Shown in pieces: positions 44,068 to 55,564 of a stretch of 64,000 nucleotides of DNA (positions are counted from its first letter, which is position 1; each line of letters opens with the position of its first letter). Below the pieces are notes generated by a model that saw nothing but the letters and a program-made list of their open reading frames with translations, searched no databases and was not told the origin of the DNA. This DNA comes from Symsagittifera roscoffensis. Its lineage: Eukaryota; Xenacoelomorpha; Acoela; Convolutidae. Position numbers and translations under genes: made by a program. The stretch is from positions 56,385,504-56,449,503 of the forward strand of contig NC_087063.1 in assembly GCF_963678635.1 (NCBI RefSeq), written 5' to 3'.

Positions 44068-45655
44068 TGATAAAACTCAATCATTTTCTGCATAGCATCA
44101 AGGGTAAGCGGTATAAAATCGCGAAATGATGTCATCTTTTCCTAGTCACAGATAGATTTAAGGTAGTTGTAGTTTTCCAATCCCGTAGGTGGTTTGGTTT
44201 TAAGCTCGCGATTTTTCAAGGCTTGCTCTTCACTTAATCCAGTATTGAGAAGCTTCTGAAAAATGTCATACTCTTTATCGAGAGGGTTGCTATTCTTCAG
44301 TTTGCTGTAAAGGTCATCATACGAGGGTAGTTGTTGTTCATCAAGCTTGTTGGGAGTATCAAACCACTCGTATGGAAGAAATCCTTTCACCTCACTTGCT
44401 TTGTTAGCTTTTAGAAAATAGTCTAAAGTAAAAGCTCCACCCAAAAAATTCATAATGTCCAGCAGCTGAACATGTCCAAATTTGAAGGAAACAAAGTCAT
44501 TTGCTTACTTGATAACTGAAAGTTCAATATCTTTTTCGTTGAGAAGGTAGGGAATGAGGCATGATTTAATGAGGTTTACATCATACCGATCACTGTTGAA
44601 TCCAAATACTGGTAGAGTATTGGTGTATCTCTCTGGATGTAGCATCAAACCAATCAATTGATTTTTTTGAATCCTGAGAAAGTGAGTGGATGCGTCTGTT
44701 TCTTCCTAATTCTCGATACATTCGTCTTCGTACTCTCTTGCTTCACTCTTATTAAAACTACCTCGTTCATTAGGTAGCTGACAATTGAGTGTAGCCGCTT
44801 TTTGATTTTTTTTTTCAAATTCCAGAAATTTTGATTGCATTTGCGCTTTGTTCTTTTTTCTGCCAACAAATCCAAGTTTGCCACAAAGTCAATAATGAGG
44901 GATTGTAGATCTTTGTCACACGAAAACACCGTTATGGGGTAAATGTTTTTGATTCGATCTTTGCTTGGCAAAAGATGCTTGATGAAATTTTCTGCCTTGT
45001 GGAAAAATCTATCGCAAGTCGGGCATCGGAAGCGTTTGGAGAAGTTGTCGATGTTTTTTACGCGAATAACAAAGTAGTTTTACTGTATTATCGTATTTAC
45101 CGATACTTCTCCGACCTAATTCACCCACAAAATCTCCATATTGAATGTCGATATCTTAGATAAAGATGTTTTTCTCTACTACATCTTCAACTGTTGGTAA
45201 ATTATCCATCGAAACTCCAAAAAATTGTTTCGGATCACAACCCGATGTTTCAAGAAAAGCATTAAAAATCACGGAGGTGGATGTTTCACGATTAGTTGTT
45301 CCATGTAAATGAACTGCAAGTGCTCGAAACAAACAATTAACCTGGTGATTCCTCAGAAGTGGTTTGGGATTTTTTGAATCTGGACATCCCATGGGTACGT
45401 TTTTCAGTAGGGCGGCAAAAATGGTCACATTAGCGATCAGCTTGAATCGTCGTTTCGTATTTTGTCTGTCTTGTGTACAAACTTCAATAATATCTTGCTT
45501 ATTGACCTTGTTCTGTATAGTCGTCAAGTCTGCTTGAGTAAAAAGCAGTAAAGATTTATCAAAGAGTGTGTTATTTTCATGAGCGTAGAAATGATGATAT
45601 TTGCCCGTTTCTATATTACGTAAAACAAATCCCAAGGCAATGATGATTTTTGTCA
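44068..45655 (-). repeat. Polymerase B tandem unit 3 (1588 bp)
   Basis: Same content as unit 2: N-terminal segment 45668-45156, zinc-finger part, ExoII, GGAFTLDYFLKA (44453-44142; one Thr changed to Phe by GTA to AAA). It has a slightly shorter T-run near 44810, which joins two frames that are separate in other units. Confidence 0.85.
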
Positions 45656-47244
45656 TGATAAAACTCAATCATTTACTGCATAGCATCAAGGGTAAGCGGT
45701 ATAAAATCGCGAAATGATGTCATCTTTTCCTAGTCACAGATAGATTTAAGGTAGTTGTAGTTTTCCAATCCCGTAGGTGGTTTGGTTTTAAGCTCGCGAT
45801 TTTTCAAGGCTTGCTCTTCACTTAATCCATAATTGAGAAGCTTCTGAAAAATGTCATACTCTTTATCGAGAGGGTTGCTATTCTTCAGTTTGCTGTAAAG
45901 GTCATCATACGAGGGTAGTTGTTGTTCATCAAGCTTGTTGGGAGTATCAAACCACTCGTATGGAAGAAATCCTTTCACCTCACTTGCTTTGTTAGCTTTT
46001 AGAAAATAGTCTAAAGTAGTAGCTCCACCCAAAAAATTCATAATGTCCAGCAGCTGAACATGTCCAAATTTGAAGGAAACAAAGTCATTTGCTTACTTGA
46101 TAACTGAAAGTTCAATATCTTTTTCGTTGAAAAGGTAGGGAATGAGGCATGATTTAATGAGGTTTACATCATACCGATCACTGTTGAATCCAAATACTGG
46201 TAGAGTATTGGTGTATCTCTCTGGATGTAGCATCAAACCAATCAATTGATTTTTTTAAATCCTGAGAAAGTGAGTGGATGCGTCTGTTTCTTCCTAATTC
46301 TCGATACATTCGTCTTCGTACTCTCTTGCTTCACTCTTATTAAATTTACCTCGTTCATTAGGTAGCTGACAATTGAGTGTAGCCGCTTTTTGAATTTTTT
46401 TTTTCAAATTCCAGAAATTTTGATCGCATTTGCGCTTTGTTCTTTTTTCTGCCAACAAATCCAAGTTTGCCACAAAGTCAATAATGAGGGATTGTAGATC
46501 TTTGTCACACGAAAACACGGTTATGGGGTAAATGTTTTTGATTCGATCTTTGCTTGGCAAAAGATGCTTGATGAAATTTTCTGCCTTGTGGAAAAATCTA
46601 TCGCAAGTCGGGCATCGGAAGCGTTTGGAGAAGTTGTCGATGTTTTTTACGCGAATAACAAAGTAGTTTTACTGTATTATCGTATTTACCGATACTTCTC
46701 CGACCTAATTCACCCACAAAATCTCCATATTGAATGTCGATATCTTAGATAAAGATGTTTTTCTCTACTACATCTTCAACTTTTGGTAAATCATCCATCG
46801 AAACTCCAAAAAATTGTTTCGGATCACAACCCGATTTTTCAAGAAAAGCATTAAAAATCACGGAGGTGGATGTTTCACGATTAGTTGTTCCATGTAAATG
46901 AACTGCAAGTGCTCGAAACAAACAATTAACCTGGTGATTCCTCAGAAGTGGTTTGGGATTTTTTGAATCTGGACATCCCATGGGTACGTTTTTCAGTAGG
47001 GCGGCAAAAATGGTCACATTAGCAATCAGCTTGAATCGTCGTTTCGTATTTTGTCTGTCTTGTGTACAAACTTCAATAATATCTTGCTTATTGACCTTGT
47101 TCTGTATAGTCGTCAAGTCTGCTTGAGTAAAAAGCAGTAAAGATTTATCAAAGAGTGTGTTATTTTCATGAGCGTAGAAATAATGATATTTGCCCGTTTC
47201 TATATTACGTAACACAAATCCCAAGGCAATGATGATTTTTGTCA
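45656..47244 (-). repeat. Polymerase B tandem unit 4 (1589 bp)
   Basis: Same content: N-terminal segment 47257-46745, GGATTLDYFLKA at 46041-45730 with LLNYGLSEEQ in place of LLNTGLSEEQ. The bases at 46257 read TTTTTAAATCC where other units have TTTTTGAATCC, and 46344 reads AAATTTACC where others have AAAACTACC. Confidence 0.85.
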
Positions 47245-48834
47245 TGATAAAACTCAATCATTTTCTGCATAGCATCAGGGGTAAGCGGTATAAAATCGCG
47301 AAATGATGTCATCTTTTCCTAGTCACAGATAGATTTAAGGTAGTTGTAGTTTTCCAATCCCGTAGGTGGTTTGGTTTTAAGCTCGCGATTTTTCAAGGCT
47401 TGCTCTTCACTTAATCCAGTATTGAGAAGCTTCTGAAAAATGTCATACTCTTTATCGAGAGGGTTGCTATTCTTCAGTTTGCTGTAAAGGTCATCATACG
47501 AGGGTAGTTGTTGTTCATCAAGCTTGTTGGGAGTATCAAACCACTCGTATGGAAGAAATCCTTTCACCTCACTTGCTTTGTTAGCTTTTAGAAAATAGTC
47601 TAAAGTAGTAGCTCCACCCAAAAAATTCATAATGTCCAGCAGCTGAACATGTCCAAATTTGAAGGAAACAAAGTCATTTGCTTACTTGATAACTGAAAGT
47701 TCAATATCTTTTTCGTTGAGAAGGTAGGGAATGAGGCATGATTTAATGAGGTTTACATCATACCGATCACTGTTGAATCCAAATACTGGTAGAGTATTGG
47801 TGTATCTCTCTGGATGTAGCATCAAACCAATCAATTGATTTTTTTGAATCCTGAGAAAGTGAGTGGATGCGTCTGTTTCTTCCTAATTCTCGATACATTC
47901 GTCTTCGTACTCTCTTGCTTCACTCTTATTAAAACTACCTCGTTCATTAGGTAGCTGACAATTGAGTGTAGCCGCTTTTTGAATTTTTTTTTTTCAAATT
48001 CCAGAAATTTTGATCGCATTTGCGCTTTGTTCTTTTTTCTGCCAACAAATCCAAGTTTGCCACAAAGTCAATAATGAGGGATTGTAGATCTTCGTCACAC
48101 GAAAACACCGTTATGGGGTAAATGTTTTTGATTCGATCTTTGCTTGGCAAAAGATGCTTGATGAAATTTTCTGCCTTGTGGAAAAATCTATCGCAAGTCG
48201 GGCATCGGAAGCATTTGGAGAAGTTGTCGATGTTTTTTACGTGAATAACAAAGAATTTTTACTGTATTATTGTATTTACCGATACTTCCCCGACCTAATT
48301 CACCCACAAAATCTCCATCTTGAATGTCGATATCTTAGATAAAGATGTTTTTCTCTACTACATCTTCAATTTTTGGTAAATTATCCATCGAAACTCCAAA
48401 AAATTGTTTCGGATCACAACCCGATGTTTCAAGAAAAGCATTAAAAATCACGGAGGTGGATGTTTCACGATTAGTTGTTCCATGTAAATGAACTGCAAGT
48501 GCTCGAAACAAACAATTAACCTGGTGATTCCTCAGAAGTGGTTTGGGATTTTTTGAATCTGGACATCCCATGGGTACGTTTTTCAGTAGGGCGGCAAAAA
48601 TGGTCACATTAGCGATCAGCTTGAATCGTCGTTTCGTATTTTGTCTGTCTTGTGTACAAACTTCAATAATATCTTGCTTATTGACCTTGTTCTGTATAGT
48701 CGTCAAGTCTGCTTGAGTAAAAAGCAGTAAAGATTTATCAAAGAGTGTGTTATTTTCATGAGCGTAGAAATAATGATATTTGCCCGTTTCTATATTACGT
48801 AACACAAATCCCAAGGCAATGATGATTTTTGTCA
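47245..48834 (-). repeat. Polymerase B tandem unit 5 (1590 bp)
   Basis: Same content: N-terminal segment 48847-48335, GGATTLDYFLKA at 47630-47319. The start reads GCATCAGGGGTAAGC where units 2-4 have GCATCAAGGG, a change shared only with unit 6, suggesting these two are the most recent pair. Confidence 0.85.
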
Positions 48835-50416
48835 TGATAAAACTCAATCATTTTCTGCATAGCATCAGGGGTAAGCGGTATAAAATCGCGAAATGATGTC
48901 ATCTTTTCCTAGTCACAGATAGATTTAAGGTAGTTGTAGTTTTCCAATCCCGTAGGTGGTTTGGTTTTAAGCTCGCGATTTTTCAAGGCTTGCTCTTCAC
49001 TTAATCCAGTATTGAGAAGCTTCTGAAAAATGTCATACTCTTTATCGAGAGGGTTGCTATTCTTCAGTTTGCTGTAAAGGTCATCATACGAGGGTAGTTG
49101 TTGTTCATCAAGCTTGTTGGGAGTATCAAACCACTCGTATGGAAGAAATCCTTTCACCTCACTTGCTTTGTTAGCTTTTAGAAAATAGTCTAAAGTAGTA
49201 GCTCCACCCAAAAAATTCATAATGTCCAGCAGCTGAACATGTCCAAATTTGAAGGAAACAAAGTCATTTGCTTACTTGATAACTGAAAGTTCAATATCTT
49301 TTTCGTTGAGAAGGTAGGGAATGAGGCATGATTTAATGAGGTTTACATCATACCGATCACTGTTGAATCCAAATACTGGTAGAGTATTGGTGTATCTCTC
49401 TGGATGTAGCATCAAACCAATCAATTGATTTTTTTGAATCCTGAGAAAGTGAGTGGATGCGTCTGTTTCTTCCTAATTCTCGATACATTCGTCTTCGTAC
49501 TCTCTTGCTTCACTCTTATTAAAACTACCTCGTTCATTAGGTAGCTGACAATTGAGTGTAGCCGCTTTTTGAATTTTTTTTTTTCAAATTCCAGAAATTT
49601 TGATCGCATTTGCGCTTTGTTCTTTTTTCTGCCAACAAATCCAAGTTTGCCACAAAGTCAATAATGAGGGATTGTAGATCTTTGTCACACGAAAACACCG
49701 TTATGGGGTAAATGTTTTTGATTCGATCTTTGCTTGGCAAAAGATGCTTGATGAAATTTTCTGCCTTGTGGAAAAATCTATCGCAAGTCGGGCATCGGAA
49801 GCGTTTGGAGAAGTTGTCGATGTTTTTTACGCGAATAACAAAGTAGTTTTACTGTATTATCGTATTTACCGATACTTCTCCGACCTAATTCACCCACAAA
49901 ATCTCCATATTGAATGTCGATATCTTAGATAAAGATGTTTTTCTCTACTACATCTTCAACTGTTGGTAAATTATCCATCGAAACTCCAAATAATTGTTTC
50001 GGATCACAACCCGATGTTTCAAGAAAAGCATTAAAAATCACGGAGGTGGATGTTTCACGATTAGTTGTTCCATGTAAATGAACTGCAAGTGCTCGAAACA
50101 AACAATTAACCTGGTGATTCCTCAGAAGTGGTTTGGGATTTTTTGAATCTGGACATCCCATGGGTACGTTTTTCAGTAGGGCGGCAAAAATGGTCACATT
50201 AGCGATCAGCTTGAATCGTCGTTTCGTATTTTGTCTGTCTTGTGTACAAACTTCAATAATATCTTGCTTATTGACCTTTTTCTGTATAGTCGTCAAGTCT
50301 GCTTGAGTACAAAGCAGTAAAGATTTATCAAAGAGTGTGTTATTTTCATGAGCGTAGAAATAATGATATTTGCCCGTTTCTATATTACGTAACACAAATC
50401 CCAAGGCAATGATAAT
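48835..50416 (-). repeat. Polymerase B tandem unit 6 (last, 1.58 kb)
   Basis: Same content. The N-terminal segment (50404-49925) starts at ALGFVLRN without the upstream MSFIMTKII that the other units gain from the unit junction. Instead it is preceded by sequence that connects to the zinc-finger start of the gene (LFVQKK before IIALGF in a neighbouring frame), so this unit keeps the original 5' junction of the polymerase gene. Confidence 0.82.
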
Positions 50417-50534
50417 TTTTTCTGTACAAACAAGTTTTTAAAAGACTTGATCTAGTTTTTCATTAACTAGATTAGGACCTAGTTTTTAAAGTTGAAAAAA
50501 TTGAATATTTTGCTGCGTCCATTTTCCATCTCGG

Positions 50535-51004
50535 TATCTGTCAAGAAGTATTGACATGCATTCAACTCATCTCGTAGCTGATCATTATCCTCCTCGTTTT
50601 CCAAGATTTTAATCAAATCAGCAACAGTATCACTCTCTTTCCTCGCTTTCAACCCGTGATTTTTCTTGCGATGTTTTTGAAGTGAATAATAGCTTGGAAA
50701 GTCTCACACAATACACACTTTGTTGACTTCGGGGTTGACTTTATGTGCTTCTTGCTCGTATGGAAATTAATTTCTTGCTGTTTCTAACTACAATAACTAC
50801 ATTCCGGACAAGAAATGATTCCACGCACACAATTCTGGCGATGCCGAGCTGCATTGGCTCTTTTTTACTCTTTACCACAATTCTCGCATTTCATTTTCTC
50901 ATTCCTGCTGAGTGCTGGCATCTGAAAAAAAGTGGTAGATTTGAATTCTACCAAAAATAAAAAAAGTATCTGGTACCTACAAAATTGGGAGATTTAAAAA
51001 GAAG
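50535..51004 (-). pseudogene. Polymerase B zinc-finger start, copy 2 (470 bp)
   Basis: On the minus strand ATG at 50921 starts a frame with CENCGKE, HRQNC and SCPECSYC, then stops. KQQEINFHTSKKH and CVLCETFQ follow in the same region. It repeats 51005-51376 with several differences. Cys-x2-Cys plus His-x3-4-His/Cys pairs at the N-terminus are known for Polinton polymerases of nematodes. The unit starts TATCTGTCAAGAAGTATTG. Confidence 0.65.
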
Positions 51005-51376
51005 TATCTGTCAAAAAGTATTGACATGCATTCAAATTATCTCGTAGCTGATCATTATCCTCCTCGTTTTCCGAGATTTTATCCAAATCAGCAACAGAAT
51101 CACTCTTTTTCCTCGCTTTCTTACGATGTTGTTGAAGTGAATAATAGCTTGAAAATTCTCACACGATACACACTTTGTTGACTTCGGGATGGACTTTACG
51201 TGCTTCTTGCTCGTATGGAATTTCATTTCTTGCTGGTTTTAAGTACAATAACTACATTCCGGACAAGAAATGACTCCTCGCACACAATACTTGCGATGCC
51301 GAGCTGCATTGGCTCTACTGTACTCTTTACCACAGTTCTCGCATTTCACTTTCTCATTCCTGCTGAGTGGTGGCAT
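51005..51376 (-). pseudogene. Polymerase B zinc-finger start, copy 1 with gene start
   Basis: ATG at 51376 (minus) opens MPPLSRNEKVKCENCGKE, then RANAARHRKYC and SCPECSYCT, TAA at 51241-51239, and continues in frame with FHTSKKHVKSIPKS and CVSCENFQAI. There are three Cys/His finger-like pairs. It is probably the real start of the polymerase gene, divergent from the plus-strand ORF at 52152. The repeat unit (51005-51460) is followed by a third partial copy starting at 51461. Confidence 0.65.
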
Positions 51377-51460
51377 CTGAAAAAAAGTGGGAGATTTAGC
51401 CTCTACCAAAAATAAATAAAAGTATCTGGTACCTACAAAATTGGGAGATTTAAAAAGAAG

Positions 51461-52151
51461 TATCTGTCAAGAAGTATTGACATGCATTCAACTAATTTCG
51501 TAGCTGAGTTAACTTTGAGTTATCCTCTCAAATCTAAACAAAATCAAAGAACTTGACTATCTACTCAAAAACCAGCAATTTCTAATTGATTATAAAAAAA
51601 ATTCAATTATGTTGATGAAAAAAAATTGCAGAGAAGTTAGTTTTCTTATTTTGTTTCGTTTGTTACTTATATCAGCAAAATTTTTTATTTTTACAGCAAA
51701 CAAAACTTGGTCATTTATTTTTGCGAATGCTTTTGTGTATAATTTTACTTATTTAGAAGATTTAAGTCCTTAAAAGGTAAATTTTGTCTGATTGGATACG
51801 ACAACTAGAAAAAATGATTTTTTTTTGTGATGGGAACGACAATGCCTAAAATGGGGCTTCGTTTTCGATTGCACACGAATTTTATATACAAATTCCATAA
51901 AAAGAAGCCGGAACTTGATTGGACACGACTACATTCCAAATCAGGAAAATCAATTCTAATTGGTTAAACCTACACACTCCAGTTGAAGGCACCCCTCACT
52001 CCTAACTAAAAACCATTTTATTTTCAAGTAAACCACCGTCAACTATCTGCTCTCTCAGCTCTAAAGACCCTAATTTCAACTTGTTTTTCGTCAGCTACCC
52101 CTCTCTCAGTTCTTTCTTGTTTTTTATCTTTTACTCAATTTATTGCTCAAA
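51461..52151. promoter_or_regulatory. Divergent intergenic region of the Polinton
   Basis: These about 690 bases separate the minus-strand polymerase start from the first plus-strand ORF. The first 50 bases are a third partial copy of the zinc-finger repeat. The rest is AT-rich with pyrimidine-rich tracts (CTCTCTCAGTTCTTTCTTG) just before the ATG at 52152, as expected for a divergent promoter and possibly a trans-splice site. No specific motif is proven. Confidence 0.35.
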
Positions 52152-52646
52152 ATGATCTTCTCAGTGCAAAACAGCAACCTCATTTACTCTGTAGAGTTGT
52201 CGCCTGATCTAGTACAAATTCAAGTCCGAGTAACAGTCTCTAAAAATTTTCTGGCCCGAATGGACATCTCAATCCAAGTCTGGCACATGGTGGAAGTGAT
52301 GCAAACGGATTTCAACGAGCATCATATGATGCAAGTTCCCATCACAGAGAACCAACTTGGAACAAGGCAAATGATGGAGGAAGTGAATGAACACGTGGGA
52401 ATGAACTACCCCGAGATTCCTGACTCAAGATTTGTGGCTCAACCAGTCGACGACTTACGCTTTCCTTGCGAGGAGGCAGGATCAACCGAAAACCCCATCA
52501 CAATAGATGAAGGTGAGGGTTTCTCAGAAACAATGGCACCTCAAAACACTCCTCCACAACAACTACCAGCAATGGAACCTCGTCCAGCTCTGCGTTCTTT
52601 AGAGAATTTCCTGAACTCTTCTGCTGCTCGACAGCTATTTGATTGA
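52152..52646 (+). CDS. Intact 164-aa Polinton ORF of unknown function
   Basis: ATG at 52152 (an upstream in-frame TTG at 52143 is not needed) begins MIFSVQNSNLIYSVELSPD. The first 75 residues look like a small beta-rich domain (LVQIQVRVTVSKNF). The middle is Met/Gln/Glu-rich. The last half is acidic and Pro-rich (NPITIDEGEGFSET, APQNTPPQQLP) and ends RSLENFLNSSAARQLFD, a plausible short helix. It is more GC-balanced than its surroundings and is the only undamaged gene of any size in the Polinton. I do not recognise a family. It may be a host-retained or recently selected gene, or a short gene that escaped mutation by chance. Confidence 0.6.
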   Translation: MIFSVQNSNLIYSVELSPDLVQIQVRVTVSKNFLARMDISIQVWHMVEVMQTDFNEHHMMQVPITENQLGTRQMMEEVNEHVGMNYPEIPDSRFVAQPVDDLRFPCEEAGSTENPITIDEGEGFSETMAPQNTPPQQLPAMEPRPALRSLENFLNSSAARQLFD

Positions 52647-54059
52647 GAGTTTTTTTGTAAATAATTGTTGTTTAGTTTTAAATCATTGAAAAACAATGAG
52701 AACATATTTCAGCGCTCCAAACTTGCACATATGTTAAGAAACTTTGAATAATTTTTGCACCCATAGTAGAAAAACACTAGAAAAAATGTACACAAGTAAT
52801 AAATACCTGATGGGACGTTGCATGTTGTCAAAAACTCAAACGTTTTTCGCACTATGTAGAAAAAAGGAAACAATTTTCGCATCTTGTCAAAAAAAAACTG
52901 AAACACTTTTCAATTTTTGTTGAAAAATTGAAACACTTCTTGGATATTGTCAAAAAAAAAATTGAAACACTTTTCGCATTTTTAAAAAAAATTTAAAACA
53001 TTTTTCGCATCTTAGCAAAAAAAAATTGAATCATTTTTCGCATTTTGCTAAAAAAGTGAAACAGTTTTTGCATATTGTCAAAAAAATTTGAAACAATTTT
53101 CGCATTTTGTCGGAAAAGTTGAAACACTTTTTGCATCTGGTCAAAAAAAGAAACCTTTTTTGCAACTTGTTAAAAAAAGAAAAACTTTTTTTGCAACGTT
53201 TTGAAAATCAAAAAAAAACATTACATCTTTATTAAGAGTTTGAAAATTTTTTTAGCAAACTTCTCAGTAACGGTGAGTTTTTTTCTTTTTGAAAAATTTT
53301 GGTAGTTTTGTAAGCATATGAGAGAAAATAGATGGATTATTAAAAACTTTTCATTGAAAAATTGACATGATCACATTTACAAATCCATGACAATCAAAAA
53401 ATAGTCAGTTATTTTTAACAAATCAAGTTCATGTTTTGAGTACTGTACTTTACGAACTCTTTCCAGAAAAGCTGAACCGATTGTTTGAGTGGAAGCTAAC
53501 TTCTGATTAGAACATAAATAATGTCGTTTGAATTTTTAACAATTTTTTCTTTGCAACACTTGGCGTTTTTTCCGCTCCTTTCCATTTCAAATTTTGATGA
53601 ACAGCGCGGTCAAGTTGATTGAAAGTTTCGCCAGTTTTTTGAAATAACATTCGAATAAAATCTGTATTTGTACAGAGTGTACAGACAATAGGTAAGTTGT
53701 ATGCGAAATAAAAATTACCCAATCGACGTAAAATTTGATCAAAAGATGAAACAATCAGAAAAATGTGGAACTTACAGTTTTCCAAAGAACAGTAAGATTT
53801 ATGGGTAGAGACACAAAAACTATGGGTTATTATATATTTTTCATAAAAATCACAGGAAACGGAAATAAGAAGCAATTTTTCTTTTTAATCTGAATAAAAG
53901 CTGGGAAGAGCTTGACAAATAGCTGCAGCCATCCGGAAAAATGATTTTTGCTGAAAAATGAGGATTTATATAATATCACTTACACCTACACATTTACACA
54001 TTTCGAGACTTCACAGAAAAACTCCATTTATAGTTCTATTTCCTTTTATGGGTAATTGA
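52647..54059. other. Non-coding Polinton DNA with a degenerate minisatellite
   Basis: Between about 52830 and 53215 there are roughly ten copies of a 35-45 base unit of the form TTGAAACACTTTTCGCAT followed by TTGTCAAAAAAA, with variable A/T runs. No ORF is supported in the rest of the stretch; the frame at 53507-53875 on the minus strand has no recognisable features. Confidence 0.55.
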
Positions 54060-54650
54060 ATGGCTGATATTGTTTACTTTCACTTTCATTCAATCTCAAA
54101 AAAGTTTGCTCATTTCTCTTCATCTGATCAGTTTGCTCTTCAAAACTGTTCTCATGAAAGACACTAGTCCCAATTATATTGAATTCTCAAAAAATCAAAC
54201 AAGAATTGAGATTTGCTTGGTTCCAAAAAACCTACGAGGGGAAAACTTAATTTGAACCCTGCTTCAACCATTCAAGAAAGTTGAATTGGGACAATTCGAA
54301 AAAAGACAGCAAGTATATCTTGGTGAAAAAGAATGAGAAATAATCTCGGCAATCACAAATACTGTTATTCACGATGCTGAGAAACTTGGACTCGTTTCTA
54401 TAATGGAAATCACTTCTGATAAGGAGACAACTATGGATCAGGTGCTTGCCAACTGCAACAACGTGTATGACATAGCAACTTACAATAGATCGAGAGGTAC
54501 AATGTTGGCGTCACGATCAAGAAGTACAATGTTAACAAAACTCCCTACATTCAGATTCGACTCTTGACTGCAAAAGAGAACGAAGCAGTGAAAAAATTTG
54601 CCTATGTCAACTATATTTTGAACGAATTCAATAACTGTAGCAAATTTTAG
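54060..54650 (+). pseudogene. Small conserved Polinton protein (decayed)
   Basis: ATG at 54060 opens MADIVYFHFHSISK. The later parts are VIHDAEKLGLVSIMEITSD with TMDQVLANCNNVYDIATYN (54350-54510), then after a frameshift NKTPYIQIRLLTAKENEA and KKFAYVNYILNEFN to TAG 54648-54650. I recall proteins of this type as an uncharacterised gene in Caenorhabditis Polintons; function unknown. At least one stop (54253-54255) and two frame changes are present. Confidence 0.5.
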
Positions 54651-54929
54651 GAGACCTTATGTTTGTTGAGAACTGTGTTGTTTAATTAATTGTTATATTT
54701 TTGTTTTTTGTCTTGTAATTTAAATATTTATCCTCAAAATTGTTTTTCAATTAGTATTGGTGTTGAACATTTTGAGTTGGAACATTAGTTTTTCAAAAAA
54801 ATTAAATTCAAAACTTCACAATAAACTGGGTCATTTTCATATTGTTCAAGAAGAAAAGTCCCAGAAAATTTCGCTAACTACTTTAGAATAACAAAAATTA
54901 CCAAACTTGCAAAATTTGGACGTAGACTC

Positions 54930-55530
54930 ACAAATATCTCATTATGAGTGGACTCTGCATAATGGTAGAAGAAAAATTCACATAGGATACCGATCTGATA
55001 CCAAAAAAAAGAACATGTAGAATATCGTAGAAAAGGAAATCAATGGAAAAACAATCAGTCTTTACAACTACAAAAAGAAGAATATGATAAATTACTCGAC
55101 ATGCTTCCTTCATTACTAGGTTATGTAGAGACATACAAAAAATCTTGCATCATTATTGAAGAAGGAACTGTAGAAAATAAATGCCCAGAAATTGAATGAA
55201 ATTCTCAGAAGTTTTGAGATTATAAAGCAAGAATTTATTTTCTTGTACCAGTATTGTTTTGGACCCGGACATAAATTTAAAAGAATTGGACCAAATTTCC
55301 TTTTGGAGGACTAATTGGATACGAAGCTCCAAAATTTTTAGACTACATGCAATTCTACATGACTCTGCTGGATCTGTGAAATCGACTACGAAAAAAGGAC
55401 CTGGGTATTGTTATGATGTACCTAGTCTCCTTAGTTCATGCTTTCTTGGTCACGTGAGTGGATTATTTTACAATTTATATGTTAAAACAATTGCTTCATC
55501 AGCATATGCATTGTTTGGTTGTTAATCACT
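54930..55530 (+). pseudogene. Remnant of another small Polinton gene
   Basis: A short frame with KEEYDKLLDMLPSLLGYV and CIIIEEGTVENKCPEIE (55063-55197) is followed by pieces with YKARIYFLVPVLF and KELDQISFW in different frames. Composition and order are protein-like, but the reading frame is broken every 50-100 bases. It is probably another conserved Polinton small protein; no function can be given. Confidence 0.4.
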
Positions 55531-55564
55531 TAACCAAAAAACTCCAGAGAAGTTAGTTAACAGA

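Noticed and set aside
43387..49932. Recurrent 62-codon plus-strand frames (MLDEIFCLVEKSIAS...)
   Set aside because: They occur once per tandem unit, antisense to the zinc-finger part of the polymerase, and exist only because that sequence is repeated.
40776..50416. CRISPR-like or classical satellite array
   Set aside because: The repeated unit is 1.59 kb of identifiable polymerase coding sequence inside a Polinton, so it is an internal gene amplification, not a CRISPR or centromeric satellite.
50745..51415. Two similar hydrophobic plus-strand frames (MLLARMEI/MLLARMEF)
   Set aside because: They are antisense to the Cys/His finger coding sequence, which explains both the similarity and the composition.
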